A stretch of 64,000 bases of DNA from NCBI RefSeq assembly GCF_009831235.1, contig NZ_WUUL01000010.1, positions 62,001 to 126,000 on the forward strand. The letters are read 5' to 3'. The position numbers were made by a program, and so were the translations under genes. Position 1 is the first letter of the stretch. Each line of letters opens with the position of its first letter. The notes beneath the pieces are model-generated. The model was not told the origin of the DNA, did not search any database, and saw nothing but the letters and a program-made list of their open reading frames with translations. This DNA is from Shimazuella alba. Its GTDB lineage: Bacteria > Bacillota > Bacilli > Thermoactinomycetales > Thermoactinomycetaceae. Shown here in pieces: positions 27,726 through 37,113 of this stretch.

Positions 27726-28331
27726 ATGGATCAAGCAGCACATTTACGAATTATCAACACTGCTTTTGAGTTATTTAATGTAAAGGGGTATCGTAGTGTG
27801 ACTCTGAGTGAGTTGGCAAGCAAGCTAGGAATGAGTAAGAAAACACTTTACCAACACTTTACAGGTAAAGAAGATATCGCCGAAGCAGTAATAACGGAAA
27901 AAATGAAACAACTTACCTACCAAATCAATCAATCGAAATCAGTAAGTGATAACCCACTAGCTGAGATAAAGCTCACATTACTGGGAATCAAAAAACAAAT
28001 CATGATGATTAACCCTTTATTTCTATATGATATTGAAAAGTACATTCCCTCTTTATGGGCCAAGATAGAACGATTTCGCGCAGAAAAGCTTACTTTTATG
28101 ATCAAACTACTCGAACAGGCTCAGGAGAAAGGTTGGATCAAGTCTATCCAACCCAAATTAGCTGCTCACGTATTTGTTTCAACTGTGCAAACGATTGTTC
28201 AACCAAAGTTTTTGAGTCAAAACCACTATTCAGTAGGCGAAGCGCTCGATGCCTTGATTGAAATTTTTTTAACAGGGATTGCCTCATCTATCTATGTTGA
28301 AGAAAATGGCGATATTGCAGCTACACCATAA
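27726..28331 (+). CDS. TetR-family regulator, likely of the rph-MFS operon
   Basis: A 201-residue protein. Residues 8-52 contain the helix-turn-helix (VTLSELASKLGMSKKTLYQHFTGKE), with the C-terminal ligand domain behind it. GAGAGGAGG precedes the ATG. It lies 198 bases upstream of the rifampin-phosphotransferase-like gene on the same strand. The intervening DNA has a promoter overlapped by repeated palindromic half-sites, so repression of the downstream pair is a reasonable inference. The inducer is unknown. Confidence 0.85.
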   Translation: MDQAAHLRIINTAFELFNVKGYRSVTLSELASKLGMSKKTLYQHFTGKEDIAEAVITEKMKQLTYQINQSKSVSDNPLAEIKLTLLGIKKQIMMINPLFLYDIEKYIPSLWAKIERFRAEKLTFMIKLLEQAQEKGWIKSIQPKLAAHVFVSTVQTIVQPKFLSQNHYSVGEALDALIEIFLTGIASSIYVEENGDIAATP

Positions 28332-28359
28332 TTCGGAGATCGACTTTTTCAGAATAGTA

Positions 28360-28502
28360 TTGACAGTAGGATTCTTTTTATATACTATGGAAACTAATAA
28401 TAACTAATTAGTTTCCGTGGTACTCTTCAATAATTGATGTATAGGTTTCAAATTTTTTTATAACTAGGAAACCTATAAAAATAATTTAGTTTCTATAGTT
28501 TC
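28360..28502 (+). promoter_or_regulatory. Promoter with repeated TetR-type operators
   Basis: TTGACA at 28360-28365 and TACTAT at 28383-28388 are spaced 17 bases. An inverted repeat (ACTATGGAAACTAA ... TTAGTTTCCGTGGT) at 28384-28421 covers the -10 box and start point. A second inverted pair (TATAGGTTTC ... GAAACCTATA) spans 28440-28477. A third half-site, TTAGTTTCTATAGT, lies at 28486-28499. The shared GGAAAC/GTTTCC core suggests one regulator binding several sites. TAGGAGCC follows as ribosome binding site for the next gene. Confidence 0.55.
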
Positions 28503-28528
28503 GTCACTAAGATAGGAGCCGAAAAATA

Positions 28529-31195
28529 ATGGGAAAATTTATTAAGAAGTTTGATGAAATCGATCATTCCATGTTAGGGTCTGTGGGTGGAAAAGGTGCA
28601 AATCTAGGCGAGATGGCAAGCGCGGGTTTTCCGATTCCAAATGGTTTTTGCGTCACAACAGAAGCTTATTTAGATCTCATTGCTAACAGTTCTGAGATGA
28701 ATCATTTATTCGAATCATTATCTGAAGTAAGTGCAGAAGATCAAGAACAAATTCGCGAACTAGGAAAGCGAATTCGCAAGCACCTTACTATGATTAACAT
28801 GCCTAATGAAATCGCTCAATCGATTATCCAAGCGTGGAAAGATACGGGAGATCAATACGCTTACGCTGTACGATCCAGTGCAACTGCTGAAGATTTACCC
28901 ATAGCATCATTTGCAGGTCAACAAGAAACATTCCTAAATGTAAAAGGGCAAGAAGCATTACTACATGCAGTACAAGAGTGTTGGGCTTCCCTTTTCACAG
29001 ATCGCGCTATTACCTATCGAGCCAAAAATGAATTTGATCATCGATCTGTTTACCTGTCAGTAGTCGTTCAACGCATGGTGTTCCCAGAAGTATCGGGGAT
29101 TATGTTTACTGCTGATCCGATCAATGGTCATCGTCGCACTGTATCGATTGATGCCAGCTTTGGTTTAGGCGAGGCATTGGTTTCAGGATTGGTATCCGCT
29201 GATTTATATCAAGTTCGTGATCAAGAGATTATCCAAAAGAAAATTGCCACAAAAAAAATAGCCATTCTCCCTGCTCCCGAAGGCGGTACGATCATAACTG
29301 GTCTACCAGAAGAGAAGCAAAATGAACAGTCACTATCGGATGAGTATATTTTGAAGTTAGCTGAGATGGGAAAGCGAGTTGAGTCTCATTATGGATCACC
29401 TCAGGATATTGAATGGTGTTTAGTTGATGGAGAGATTTTTATTGTGCAAAGTCGTCCAATCACTTCCCTTTATCCTGTACCAAAAGTAGCAGATGATCAT
29501 TTGCATGTAATGTTCTCCTTTGGACATCAACAAATGATGACCAATGCGATGAAGCCTTTGGCCCTTTCCGTGTGGAAGATATTATTTCCCTTCGGCAAGG
29601 ACAAAGTGGGGGAAGAAAGTCGGGCTACATTAGATGCAGGAAGCCGACTCTTTATGGATGTGACTCCTCTCATGTATCTAAAACCTGCACGTAAAATTTT
29701 GCCACACGTGATAAGTAATATTGATGTAAGGATCAGTAGCGCATTGAAAGAAGTGGTACATCGAGAATCTTTCCTAAAATCAGCTAAAGTAAATCCAGCT
29801 GTTCCCATAACTGTTTTGCGTTTCGTCGGACCCATCCTATGGAATGCTTTTAATAATATGTGGTTTCGTGACCTCAAGAAGCAGCAAGCGGGACTTGTGC
29901 AAATGATTGAGGACTCCATAAAGCAAAGTGTGCAAGCACTGGCAAACAAAAGCGGTGTTGAACTCATCGATGCGATAGTTCAGGACGCTTCTCTACTGCT
30001 TTATAACCTGTTTCGACATGGACTATCTCGACCTTTGACGGGCATTCTCTCGATGTCTATCTTGAGAAAATTAACTAACAAATGGCTTGGTGAAGAGGTT
30101 GATCTGCATTTACTCAACAAATCACTTCCCGGAAATATCACGAGTGAGATGGGGCTGGAAATGGGTGATTTAGCTGATATTGTACGGAAATATCCACAAG
30201 TCTACGCATATTTGGAAACAGCAAAAAATGAAACCTTTTTCACTGGTTTAGAAGGAGTTCTAGGTGGAGCAGAGTTTGCCAAATCTTTCCAATCGTTCCT
30301 TAACCGATTTGGGATGCGCTGCTCTGGAGAAATCGATATCACGCATCCACGCTGGGAAGAAAAACCGACCCTGTTGGTATCTGGAATATTAAGCCATATT
30401 CGCAGTGTTGGAGAAGGTGAGCATCGCAAAAACTTTGCCGAGGGTGAAGTAGAAGCGCAACAGTTTGCAAAAGAACTTATCTCAAAGGTAAGAAAAACTC
30501 CTTTTGGATCGATGAAAGCAAAAATCATCTCTCGACTGATCTATGATTTTCGCAACTTAATGGGGATGCGTGAACATCCGAAATATTCCATGGTTCAACA
30601 TATTACCCTGTATAAAAAACACATTTTGCAAGAAGCAGAGAGATTAGTGAAGCAAGGAACGCTTTTAGAAGCAGAAGATATTTATTACTTCTCATTGCCT
30701 GAACTCAAAGATCTTCTGCAAGGTAAATTGACTTCCGTACAAAAGTTAATCCAGCAACGTAAAGATCAATTTAAGATTGATGAAAAACGCATACCACCTC
30801 GCGTGATGACTAGCGAAGGAGAAATCGTGGAGACAGCTGCCGAAAATGCGTTAGCCCCAGAAGGTGCACTCATCGGCACTCCTGTATCAAGTGGACAAGT
30901 AGAAGGATATGCACGAGTTGTACTGAAACCAGAAGAAGCCAAGCTACACAAAGGGGAAATCCTCATCGCACCGTTTACCGACCCTGGCTGGACACCCCTG
31001 TTCCACTCTGCTAGAGGCTTGGTGATGGAAGTAGGCGGCATGATGACACATGGTGCTGTGGTAGCTAGAGAATACGGAATTCCCGCAGTTGTTGGGATTG
31101 ATCAAGCAACTACTAAAATCCGTGATGGTCAATATATTCGCGTCGATGGAACCAACGGTTTTGTAGAGATTATTGAGGATAAGAATCATGAATAA
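28529..31195 (+). CDS. rph: Rifampin phosphotransferase-like / PEP-synthase family enzyme
   Basis: An 888-residue dikinase. The N-terminal ATP-grasp domain (about 1-315) has SVGGKGANLGEM and YAVRSSATAEDLPIASFAGQQETFL, ending at DIEWCLVDGEIFIVQSRPI. A large central domain follows. The swivelling phosphohistidine domain sits at the very C terminus, with THGAVVAREYGIPAVVG and catalytic His about 841. This order (ATP-grasp, middle domain, C-terminal His) is that of rifampin phosphotransferases. True PEP synthases have a C-terminal PEP/pyruvate barrel after the His domain. RPH uses ATP to phosphorylate rifampin, yielding AMP and phosphate. Pairing with a TetR gene and a drug-type MFS pump supports a resistance role. 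The conserved rifamycin-associated promoter element was not seen, so the inducer may differ. Other substrates remain possible. Confidence 0.82.
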   Translation: MGKFIKKFDEIDHSMLGSVGGKGANLGEMASAGFPIPNGFCVTTEAYLDLIANSSEMNHLFESLSEVSAEDQEQIRELGKRIRKHLTMINMPNEIAQSIIQAWKDTGDQYAYAVRSSATAEDLPIASFAGQQETFLNVKGQEALLHAVQECWASLFTDRAITYRAKNEFDHRSVYLSVVVQRMVFPEVSGIMFTADPINGHRRTVSIDASFGLGEALVSGLVSADLYQVRDQEIIQKKIATKKIAILPAPEGGTIITGLPEEKQNEQSLSDEYILKLAEMGKRVESHYGSPQDIEWCLVDGEIFIVQSRPITSLYPVPKVADDHLHVMFSFGHQQMMTNAMKPLALSVWKILFPFGKDKVGEESRATLDAGSRLFMDVTPLMYLKPARKILPHVISNIDVRISSALKEVVHRESFLKSAKVNPAVPITVLRFVGPILWNAFNNMWFRDLKKQQAGLVQMIEDSIKQSVQALANKSGVELIDAIVQDASLLLYNLFRHGLSRPLTGILSMSILRKLTNKWLGEEVDLHLLNKSLPGNITSEMGLEMGDLADIVRKYPQVYAYLETAKNETFFTGLEGVLGGAEFAKSFQSFLNRFGMRCSGEIDITHPRWEEKPTLLVSGILSHIRSVGEGEHRKNFAEGEVEAQQFAKELISKVRKTPFGSMKAKIISRLIYDFRNLMGMREHPKYSMVQHITLYKKHILQEAERLVKQGTLLEAEDIYYFSLPELKDLLQGKLTSVQKLIQQRKDQFKIDEKRIPPRVMTSEGEIVETAAENALAPEGALIGTPVSSGQVEGYARVVLKPEEAKLHKGEILIAPFTDPGWTPLFHSARGLVMEVGGMMTHGAVVAREYGIPAVVGIDQATTKIRDGQYIRVDGTNGFVEIIEDKNHE

Positions 31196-32558
31196 ATCCA
31201 ATTACCTTGCATTTACAGGTGTTTTAATGGCCACCTTTGTCAATATGCTTATGCAAACGCTAGTAGCAGCTATTCTCCCCCAAATAGTTCAAGATATTGG
31301 GGGGGAAGCACTATATGGGTGGGTGTTTAGTAGTTTTTTGCTCATTTCCACCATCACCATTCCTTTGTTTGCCAAACTAGCTGATCAATATGGATATAAA
31401 CAGTGGTTTTTAATCGGGATGGTGCTTTTCTTGGTCGGAGCATTCGTATGTGGCATCGCCAGCTCTATGCCTCTCTTTCTTACGGGTAGAATTATTCAAG
31501 GAATAGGTGTTGGAGCGATCGGCCCTGTGACAATTGCTTTAATTAGTCATCTATTTTCAATCGAAGACCGTGGTAGGGCGATGGCTCTCTATGCTATAAC
31601 ACAAATTGGAGCCAATATTTCGGCACCGCTGATGGGTGGATGGATGGCCCAAACGTGGGGTTGGTCGTACGCGTTTTATGTAGCCATTCCCTTTGGAATC
31701 TTATCTAGTCTATTGATTATTTTATTTTTACCTCAAATAGAAGTACAACAATGTGTAGAACATAAACATAAATTTGATTGGTTAGGGGCCCTTCTCTTAG
31801 GAGGAACGATTGCACTCTTTATTCAAGGATGTACGATGTGGGGAAAAAGCTATTCTCAGCTCATGTATGCCACGTTTCTATTTAGCTTGATGATGGGCAT
31901 CATCTTTGTTTTGCAACAACGGAAACACGAAAATCCAGTGATACCCACAAAATTAATTAAAATTACAAATATCCGCCTTGCCAATGCCAGTGCTTTTCTA
32001 ATTGGATTTTTAATGTATGGATTGATTGTGATATTACCGTTGTACAGCTCGGTCAATAAAGGAGATCGAATCTCAATATTACAAGATAAGCTTCTAGTTT
32101 CTTTAATGTTAGGATTCGGTTTAGGTGCAATTCTATCAAGCTGGTTGATAAAAAAAGTCTCATTCAAAATCTTAGCTATGATTGGTTGGTTCCTGATATT
32201 AATAGCTTGTGGTGGGTTGACGTTTATCAGCCTTCACAACATCATGAATCTAGTGACATTTGGGTTGATACTATTGGCTGGATGGGGAATAGGTACATTG
32301 ATACCTACTTTCTTACTCCCAGCGCAAAATGCAGCTCCTGCTAGTGATCAAGCTGTTGTAGGTGGAATTGTTCAACTGAGCCGTAATAGCGGTGGGGCGG
32401 TTGGTATTCCCATCTTAACAACAATCCTCACTCTACCTAATCCTTTTTTTGGCGGATCAAATGGCTATAGTTTCGTTTTTTTTCTTCTCGGACTCTGTAC
32501 AGTAGTCGGCTTCTGTATTGGCACACAATTTACAACAACTAAGAAGAAACAAGCATAA
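31188..32558 (+). CDS. MFS drug-type efflux transporter
   Basis: About 456 residues with many hydrophobic membrane segments. The ATG at 31188 overlaps the end of the preceding gene by 8 bases (ATGAATAA), so the two are cotranslated. TFVNMLMQTLVAAILPQIVQDI in helix 1 and FAKLADQYGYKQ (motif A) in the loop between helices 2 and 3 mark it as a DHA-type proton-coupled drug exporter. GRIIQGIGVGAIGPV is motif B-like, and the region after IGANISAPLMGGW resembles motif C. Coupling to the rifampin-phosphotransferase-like gene suggests export of the same drug class or its modified form. The substrate is an inference. Confidence 0.85.
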   Translation: MNKSNYLAFTGVLMATFVNMLMQTLVAAILPQIVQDIGGEALYGWVFSSFLLISTITIPLFAKLADQYGYKQWFLIGMVLFLVGAFVCGIASSMPLFLTGRIIQGIGVGAIGPVTIALISHLFSIEDRGRAMALYAITQIGANISAPLMGGWMAQTWGWSYAFYVAIPFGILSSLLIILFLPQIEVQQCVEHKHKFDWLGALLLGGTIALFIQGCTMWGKSYSQLMYATFLFSLMMGIIFVLQQRKHENPVIPTKLIKITNIRLANASAFLIGFLMYGLIVILPLYSSVNKGDRISILQDKLLVSLMLGFGLGAILSSWLIKKVSFKILAMIGWFLILIACGGLTFISLHNIMNLVTFGLILLAGWGIGTLIPTFLLPAQNAAPASDQAVVGGIVQLSRNSGGAVGIPILTTILTLPNPFFGGSNGYSFVFFLLGLCTVVGFCIGTQFTTTKKKQA

Positions 32559-32890
32559 AATTGAATGAAGACTCCTTAATGGATCTCCTTTAGTCTATTC
32601 AAACCAAGTTCGGACAGATCGGCTCGAAAGCAGATTGAGCTCCATATTAATGGTGGACATAATCTGCTTGGTATTCATGTCGTTTGTCAGGGCTGGACTA
32701 AAATTCAATCGATGAAGCTCCCCATAAGGGCCGTGTCCGTCCATTCCAGAAATATCAGGATGTTATTGATGAAGCGATTAAAGAAGCCCCAGACATGCCC
32801 ATAAAGCTAAGAAGGGCATATTTTCAATAGTCTCTTACGAATTGATCTACCTAAAAATCTAGTATTATTTTTATAAAGGGAGTGCTAAAA

Positions 32891-33440
32891 ATGGTTAAAA
32901 GAGTAAATCTATTAGAAAAGTTTTCTACGATTCATGAGTTTTTTATTTCAAAGATTAATTGGCGAAGTTTGGATCGTCTACACTTATCTGGACAGAAAAA
33001 TAAGGTCACGTACACTTAACTTAAACCAGATGAGGAGAGTTCAATATGAAACGTCGGACATTCACGTAACCGACTTACCAATGTTCAAGTGAAGAAAAGA
33101 CGAAAAGATCAGACTTACAAAGAGAAGAAGAAAGGGAGAAGGTATTTCGAAAATAGCAAGCAGTTAACCGAAATCAACATCTATATTACCAATATTGTCT
33201 GAGAGATCATTTTTCAAAGAACGCGTTCACGAGCTCTATTCTTTGCGGTGGCAAGTGGAGGTCGTATTCAAAACTTGGAAATCGTTTTATCAGCTGGATC
33301 GGTGCAAATTATCGAATGGAACATGCTCTGTAATATGGGCATTATTCACAAGCAAATTTATCGTCCCGAATCTCTCCACAATTCTATCAATCATTTCTTC
33401 TACTTCCTTGTCTTGAGACACATCCGTTTGCCGAAAAAGT
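32891..33440 (+). pseudogene. Decayed IS4-family transposase
   Basis: Fragments in different frames follow the order of an IS4-type DDE transposase: MVKRVNLLEKFSTIHEFF near 32891, a central TNVQVKKRRKDQTYKEKKKG, NIYITNI, then [29 protein letters not shown]. The last piece contains the Y-x2-RW-x2-E/K-x-FK-x-WK block around the catalytic glutamate. Multiple stops and deletions show it is inactive. No flanking inverted repeats were identified. Confidence 0.75.
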
Positions 33441-33839
33441 AGTCAGACATATACAGCTATTTATAGAAACTTCTGTTTTTTATCCTAAAAACAATAGTGG
33501 ACGACTGAACAGCAGCGTAACCTTATATCAAATAACACATAAATAAAAAGTGCAAAAAACGTATGAAATAATTCTTCCATACGTTTTCTTTGTATGAACA
33601 TATATTATTATCTGAGCCCAAACATCTATTTGGAGGCAGTTGTTCAGATGTACTCCATTGAGGAGGACATCTACAGGAAAATGCACTTGATAATCGAAGG
33701 AGTTTCCCTTCGGGTCAACAGAGTCGGCTACCGTTCTGGTCGAGGTGGGAGCGAATCACGGTGCCGTCGGATTCGATGAGGTGCTCGTTTTTTGTTGTCG
33801 ACGTAGTAGGACAGCCCCGTGTGGAGTCTTTGATTCACG

Positions 33840-34010
33840 TTTAATTTCCAGAAAGATTTACATGACTATAGATCAATGGAGTCAATGCCTGATTCGCAAG
33901 AAGGTCATATCTGACCATCTGATCGTATTGTTGTTTAATTAATTTCCCATTGAATCGACCGTGAATCGAAGTATCTAGTTCATTGATCAGCTATTTGAGG
34001 CTTTGTGGCA
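33840..34010 (-). pseudogene. Fragment resembling a Tn3-family transposase
   Basis: On the minus strand the sequence reads INELDTSIHGRFNGKLIKQQ followed by YDQMVRYDLLANQ. The pattern I-H-x-RF-x3-L-I/L-x2-QYD-x-M/I-x-RY resembles a segment of Tn3-type transposases. It is only about 50 residues, preceded by an in-frame stop, and nothing else of the element is preserved. The assignment is tentative. Confidence 0.4.
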
Positions 34011-34170
34011 AAGGAAAAGTGGAAAGCTAGTGCCTTCAGACGCTAGCCAGTAACAAAGCCTTATAGGCCTGAACAAACCACCTGTCAAACGATTGTTCAT
34101 GATTTGCATTCTTATTGCTACTTCTGAATCATACTTTTGTCCCATAATCTAAGGATAAGAGGTGATCAAT

Positions 34171-34425
34171 ATGCGTTGGAGTCATTTTATTGAGAGAGAA
34201 TGCGTCAATATGGATACAGGAGAGAAGTTAGGAACCTTTCATCGTTCCGATCTCGTTATTGATCCAGGTACAGGACAGATAAAAACGATCTTACTTCCAA
34301 TAGGAAGCTCAATTTTTCGTCGTAAAACTGCAGAAATGTCATTAAGTTGGTCAACGATACAAAAAATTGGACCAGAATTAATTCTTATTCAACAACGATC
34401 TTATACGACGGAATCAGAAGGATGA
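34171..34425 (+). CDS. ymxH: YlmC/YmxH-family PRC-barrel sporulation-operon protein
   Basis: An 84-residue protein. The ATG at 34171 is chosen over a GTG nine bases upstream because AAGAGGTGA lies 7-8 bases before it. The sequence has the short PRC-barrel beta pattern: ECVNMDTGEKLGTFHRSDLVIDPGTGQIKTILLP. In Bacillus subtilis ymxH sits immediately upstream of the dipicolinate synthase genes, exactly as here, which supports the name. It is small, soluble and of uncertain function, and probably the first gene of the dpa-asd-dapG-dapA unit. Confidence 0.82.
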   Translation: MRWSHFIERECVNMDTGEKLGTFHRSDLVIDPGTGQIKTILLPIGSSIFRRKTAEMSLSWSTIQKIGPELILIQQRSYTTESEG

Positions 34426-34501
34426 AAAAATAGGCAATTGGGTAACCGTCAAAGCCCCAAAAGAATATAGTGCAAACATGTGGGGAAAGGGGTTTGAACG
34501 G

Positions 34502-35398
34502 ATGCTGACAGATAAACATTTTATCTTCATCGGTGGAGATGCTAGGCAACTTGAAGTGATAAAAAGCTTTATAAAGATGCGAGCAAATATAACACTTATC
34601 GGATTTGATAACCTACAAACTCCATTGAGTGGAACGATGCAAAAGGAATTTGAACCAGCTATTTTAGCAAGAGCGGATGTAGTAGTCCTTCCCGTTATCG
34701 GCACAGATGATAAAGGGGAAGTCAGTAGTATTTTTACCACCAAGACACTTATTTTGACAGAAGAGCATATGAAGGCATTACCAAGTCATGCGACCATATT
34801 TACGGGGTTGGCTAGACCATATCTTAAAAATTTATGTTCCAAATATCAAGTTACTGTAACAGAACTGATGGCAAGAGATGATGTTGCCATTTACAACTCC
34901 ATCCCAACGGTAGAAGGCGCTATGATGATGGCGATTCAAAACACAGATATTACCATTCACGATTCCAATACTCTTGTATTAGGTCTAGGAAGAGTAGGAA
35001 GTACACTTGCCCGGACCTTACAATCTATTGGGGCACGTGTGAAAATGGGAATATCTAATTCTGCTGACTATGCAAGAGCTTTTGAGATGGGATTAACACC
35101 TTTTTATTTACAAGAATTAGAGGAATATGTGGAAGATGCTGAACTTATCTTTAATACGATACCAGCCCAAATACTTACTGCTACAGTCTTAGCCCGTGTT
35201 CGTCATGATGTGGTGATGATTGATATTGCTTCAAAACCTGGTGGAATTGATTACCATTACGCAGAAAAAAGAGGATTAAAAGCGATTTTGTGCCCTAGTT
35301 TACCTGGCATCGTAGCACCAAAGACAGCTGGCCGAATTCTAGCTGCCACCATCCGTCAGTTGATGATGGAAGAGATGGCCAAGGAGGTAGGACAATGA
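34502..35398 (+). CDS. dpaA: Dipicolinate synthase subunit A
   Basis: About 298 residues. The start at ATG 34502 gives MLTDKHFIFIGGDARQLEVI, matching the family's N terminus; an ATG at 34478 would add eight residues. It contains AIYNSIPTVEGAMMMAIQ, then a Rossmann NAD(P)-binding motif VLGLGRVGSTLARTL at about residues 156-170, and the terminal PGLPGIVAPKTAGRILA-type block. With DpaB it oxidises the dihydrodipicolinate-pathway intermediate to dipicolinic acid in the mother cell, for loading into the spore core. It overlaps dpaB by four bases. In B. subtilis the operon is transcribed by sigma-K; I did not identify the promoter here. Confidence 0.95.
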   Translation: MLTDKHFIFIGGDARQLEVIKSFIKMRANITLIGFDNLQTPLSGTMQKEFEPAILARADVVVLPVIGTDDKGEVSSIFTTKTLILTEEHMKALPSHATIFTGLARPYLKNLCSKYQVTVTELMARDDVAIYNSIPTVEGAMMMAIQNTDITIHDSNTLVLGLGRVGSTLARTLQSIGARVKMGISNSADYARAFEMGLTPFYLQELEEYVEDAELIFNTIPAQILTATVLARVRHDVVMIDIASKPGGIDYHYAEKRGLKAILCPSLPGIVAPKTAGRILAATIRQLMMEEMAKEVGQ

Positions 35399-35997
35399 GT
35401 TTAGAAGGAAAAACAATTGGTTTTGGCTTAACTGGCTCTCATTGTACGCATGATGAAGTACTCCCACAAATGAAACGCCTTGTCTCTCTAGGTGCAAATA
35501 TTATTCCGATTATGTCTCATACGGTTGCAAATGTAGATAGTAGATTTGGAACCGCAGAAGATTGGAAGCGTAAAATAACAGATATAACTGGTCGTCAGCC
35601 ATATACAACTGTTCAAGAAGTGGAACCGTTAGGACCGTCGGGTCTTTTAGACTGTTATGTAGTAGCTCCTTGCACAGGAAATAGCATGGCACGCCTAGCA
35701 AACGCATTGACGGATGGACCTGTTCTGATGGCTGCGAAGGCTATGATGCGAAATCATCGTCCAGTTATTTTGGCAATTTCTACAAATGATGCACTAGGAT
35801 TAAATGCTGCAAATTTAGCAAAATTACTTGCAGCGAAAGATATTTATTTTGTTCCATTTGGGCAAGATGCACCTGAAAAGAAACCAAAATCGTGTGTTTC
35901 TCGCATGGAATTGATCCCTGATACATGTGAAGCTGCAATGGAAGGAACACAACTTCAACCATTACTAGTTGAAAAATACCGTTACTTCCCTTCATAA
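35395..35997 (+). CDS. dpaB: Dipicolinate synthase subunit B
   Basis: A 200-residue flavoprotein-like subunit (HFCD family). GFGLTGSHCTHDEVLPQMK at residues 9-27 and YVVAPCTGNSMARLANALTDGP in the middle are diagnostic of SpoVFB/DpaB. AAGGAGGT lies inside the end of dpaA, and the ATG overlaps its stop, so synthesis of the two subunits is coupled. It forms the dipicolinate synthase complex with DpaA. Length matches the family. Confidence 0.95.
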   Translation: MSLEGKTIGFGLTGSHCTHDEVLPQMKRLVSLGANIIPIMSHTVANVDSRFGTAEDWKRKITDITGRQPYTTVQEVEPLGPSGLLDCYVVAPCTGNSMARLANALTDGPVLMAAKAMMRNHRPVILAISTNDALGLNAANLAKLLAAKDIYFVPFGQDAPEKKPKSCVSRMELIPDTCEAAMEGTQLQPLLVEKYRYFPS

Positions 35998-36017
35998 TAG
36001 GAAAGAGCTATAATTTT

Positions 36018-36035
36018 AGTCCCCTAAAGGGGACT
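36018..36035 (+). promoter_or_regulatory. Hairpin between dpaB and asd
   Basis: Perfect 7-base GC-rich arms AGTCCCC/GGGGACT with a TAAA loop, no T-run. It could be a partial terminator or processing stem that lets asd-dapG-dapA be expressed differently from the dpa genes. Confidence 0.5.
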
Positions 36036-36062
36036 TACCCTTATTTGTAGGAGGAGAAAGTT

Positions 36063-37100
36063 GTGACTTATACTGTAGCTGTAGTAGGGGCGACTGGAGC
36101 AGTTGGACAACAAATGATAAAATCCTTGGAAAAACGTAATTTTCCAGTTGGGAAATTGATACCTTTGGCTTCTTCTAGGTCAGCAGGTGGAACTGTTAAA
36201 TTTCAAGGAAAGGCAGTTACCGTATTAGAAGCTACCCCAGATGCATTTGAGGGTGTTGATATTGCCTTATTTAGTGCTGGTGGTGGGGTGAGTAAGTTTC
36301 TCGCTCCAGAAGCAGTGAAACACGGTGCAATTGTCATAGATAATTCTAGTGCATTTCGGATGGATGAAAATGTCCCTTTGGTTGTTCCAGAGGTAAATCG
36401 TGAAGCTTTAACGGATCATCAAGGAATCATTGCCAATCCTAATTGTTCTACGATTCAAATGGTCGTTGCATTGAAACCATTACAAGACCAATATGGATTA
36501 GAACGGATTATTGTCTCCACCTATCAAGCAGTTTCGGGTGCTGGTTCCCAAGCTATTGAAGAATTAAGAGCACAAGCAGCTGCTATGTTAGTAGGGGAAG
36601 AACCAGTTTCCAACCTCCTTCCAGTTGGAAAATTGGATCAACATTATCCCATTGCGTTTAATGCCATTCCACAGATTGATGTTGGTTTAGAAAATGGGTT
36701 TACCTTTGAAGAGATGAAAATGGTTCATGAGACGAAAAAGATATTAGGTGATGACAGCCTTGGTATTACACCCACATGTGTAAGAATCCCTGTATATCGT
36801 GGACACAGCGAATCTATTTATGTAGAACTAAAAGAGAACTATCAATTGTCAGAAGTACGTTCTTTACTTGAAAATTTCTCAGGAATTATCGTGCAAGACG
36901 ATATCGAACAACAAGTATATCCGATGCCAATCGATGCTACAGATCATGATGAAGTTTTTGTGGGCAGATTGCGAAGAGATTTAGCACATCCAAAAGGGCT
37001 CAACATGTGGGTAGTATCGGATAATCTGTTAAAAGGAGCTGCTTCCAATGCAGTTCAGATAGCAGAGGCATTGATAGAGGATCACTTGATAAGAAGATAA
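36063..37100 (+). CDS. asd: Aspartate-semialdehyde dehydrogenase
   Basis: A 345-residue enzyme starting at GTG behind AGGAGGAG. VAVVGATGAVGQQMI at the N terminus binds NADP. NPNCSTIQMV carries the catalytic Cys 128, and the substrate-binding/His region GRLRRDLAHPKGLNMWVVSDN is near the C terminus. It reduces aspartyl phosphate to aspartate semialdehyde, the branch point to diaminopimelate, lysine, threonine and methionine, and through dihydrodipicolinate to the spore component DPA. Its place between dpaB and dapG matches Bacillus gene order. Confidence 0.96.
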   Translation: MTYTVAVVGATGAVGQQMIKSLEKRNFPVGKLIPLASSRSAGGTVKFQGKAVTVLEATPDAFEGVDIALFSAGGGVSKFLAPEAVKHGAIVIDNSSAFRMDENVPLVVPEVNREALTDHQGIIANPNCSTIQMVVALKPLQDQYGLERIIVSTYQAVSGAGSQAIEELRAQAAAMLVGEEPVSNLLPVGKLDQHYPIAFNAIPQIDVGLENGFTFEEMKMVHETKKILGDDSLGITPTCVRIPVYRGHSESIYVELKENYQLSEVRSLLENFSGIIVQDDIEQQVYPMPIDATDHDEVFVGRLRRDLAHPKGLNMWVVSDNLLKGAASNAVQIAEALIEDHLIRR

Positions 37101-37113
37101 GAAGGGGTAAAAC

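Larger units (their letters stand above)
32559..34170. other. Transposon graveyard between the rph unit and the sporulation operon
   Basis: About 1.6 kb without an intact gene. Near 32690-32820 a plus-strand stretch reads GRVRPFQKYQDVIDEAIKEA but is closed by stops and not recognised. An IS4-type relict and a minus-strand Tn3-type relict are listed separately. The stretch 33620-33840 is visibly more GC-rich than its surroundings and may come from another element. Confidence 0.6.

Noticed and set aside
29527-29967. 146-codon open frame on the minus strand inside the rph-like gene
   Set aside because: It is antisense to a well-conserved enzyme, has no ribosome binding site and no family resemblance.
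28529-31195. Assignment as a classical PEP synthase
   Set aside because: The catalytic-His domain is at the extreme C terminus and the PEP/pyruvate barrel is absent, unlike true PEP synthase.
33594-33942. Two overlapping plus-strand frames of about 60 codons in the GC-richer relict stretch
   Set aside because: Arginine- and serine-rich composition typical of a wrong frame, no ribosome binding site, surrounded by transposon debris.
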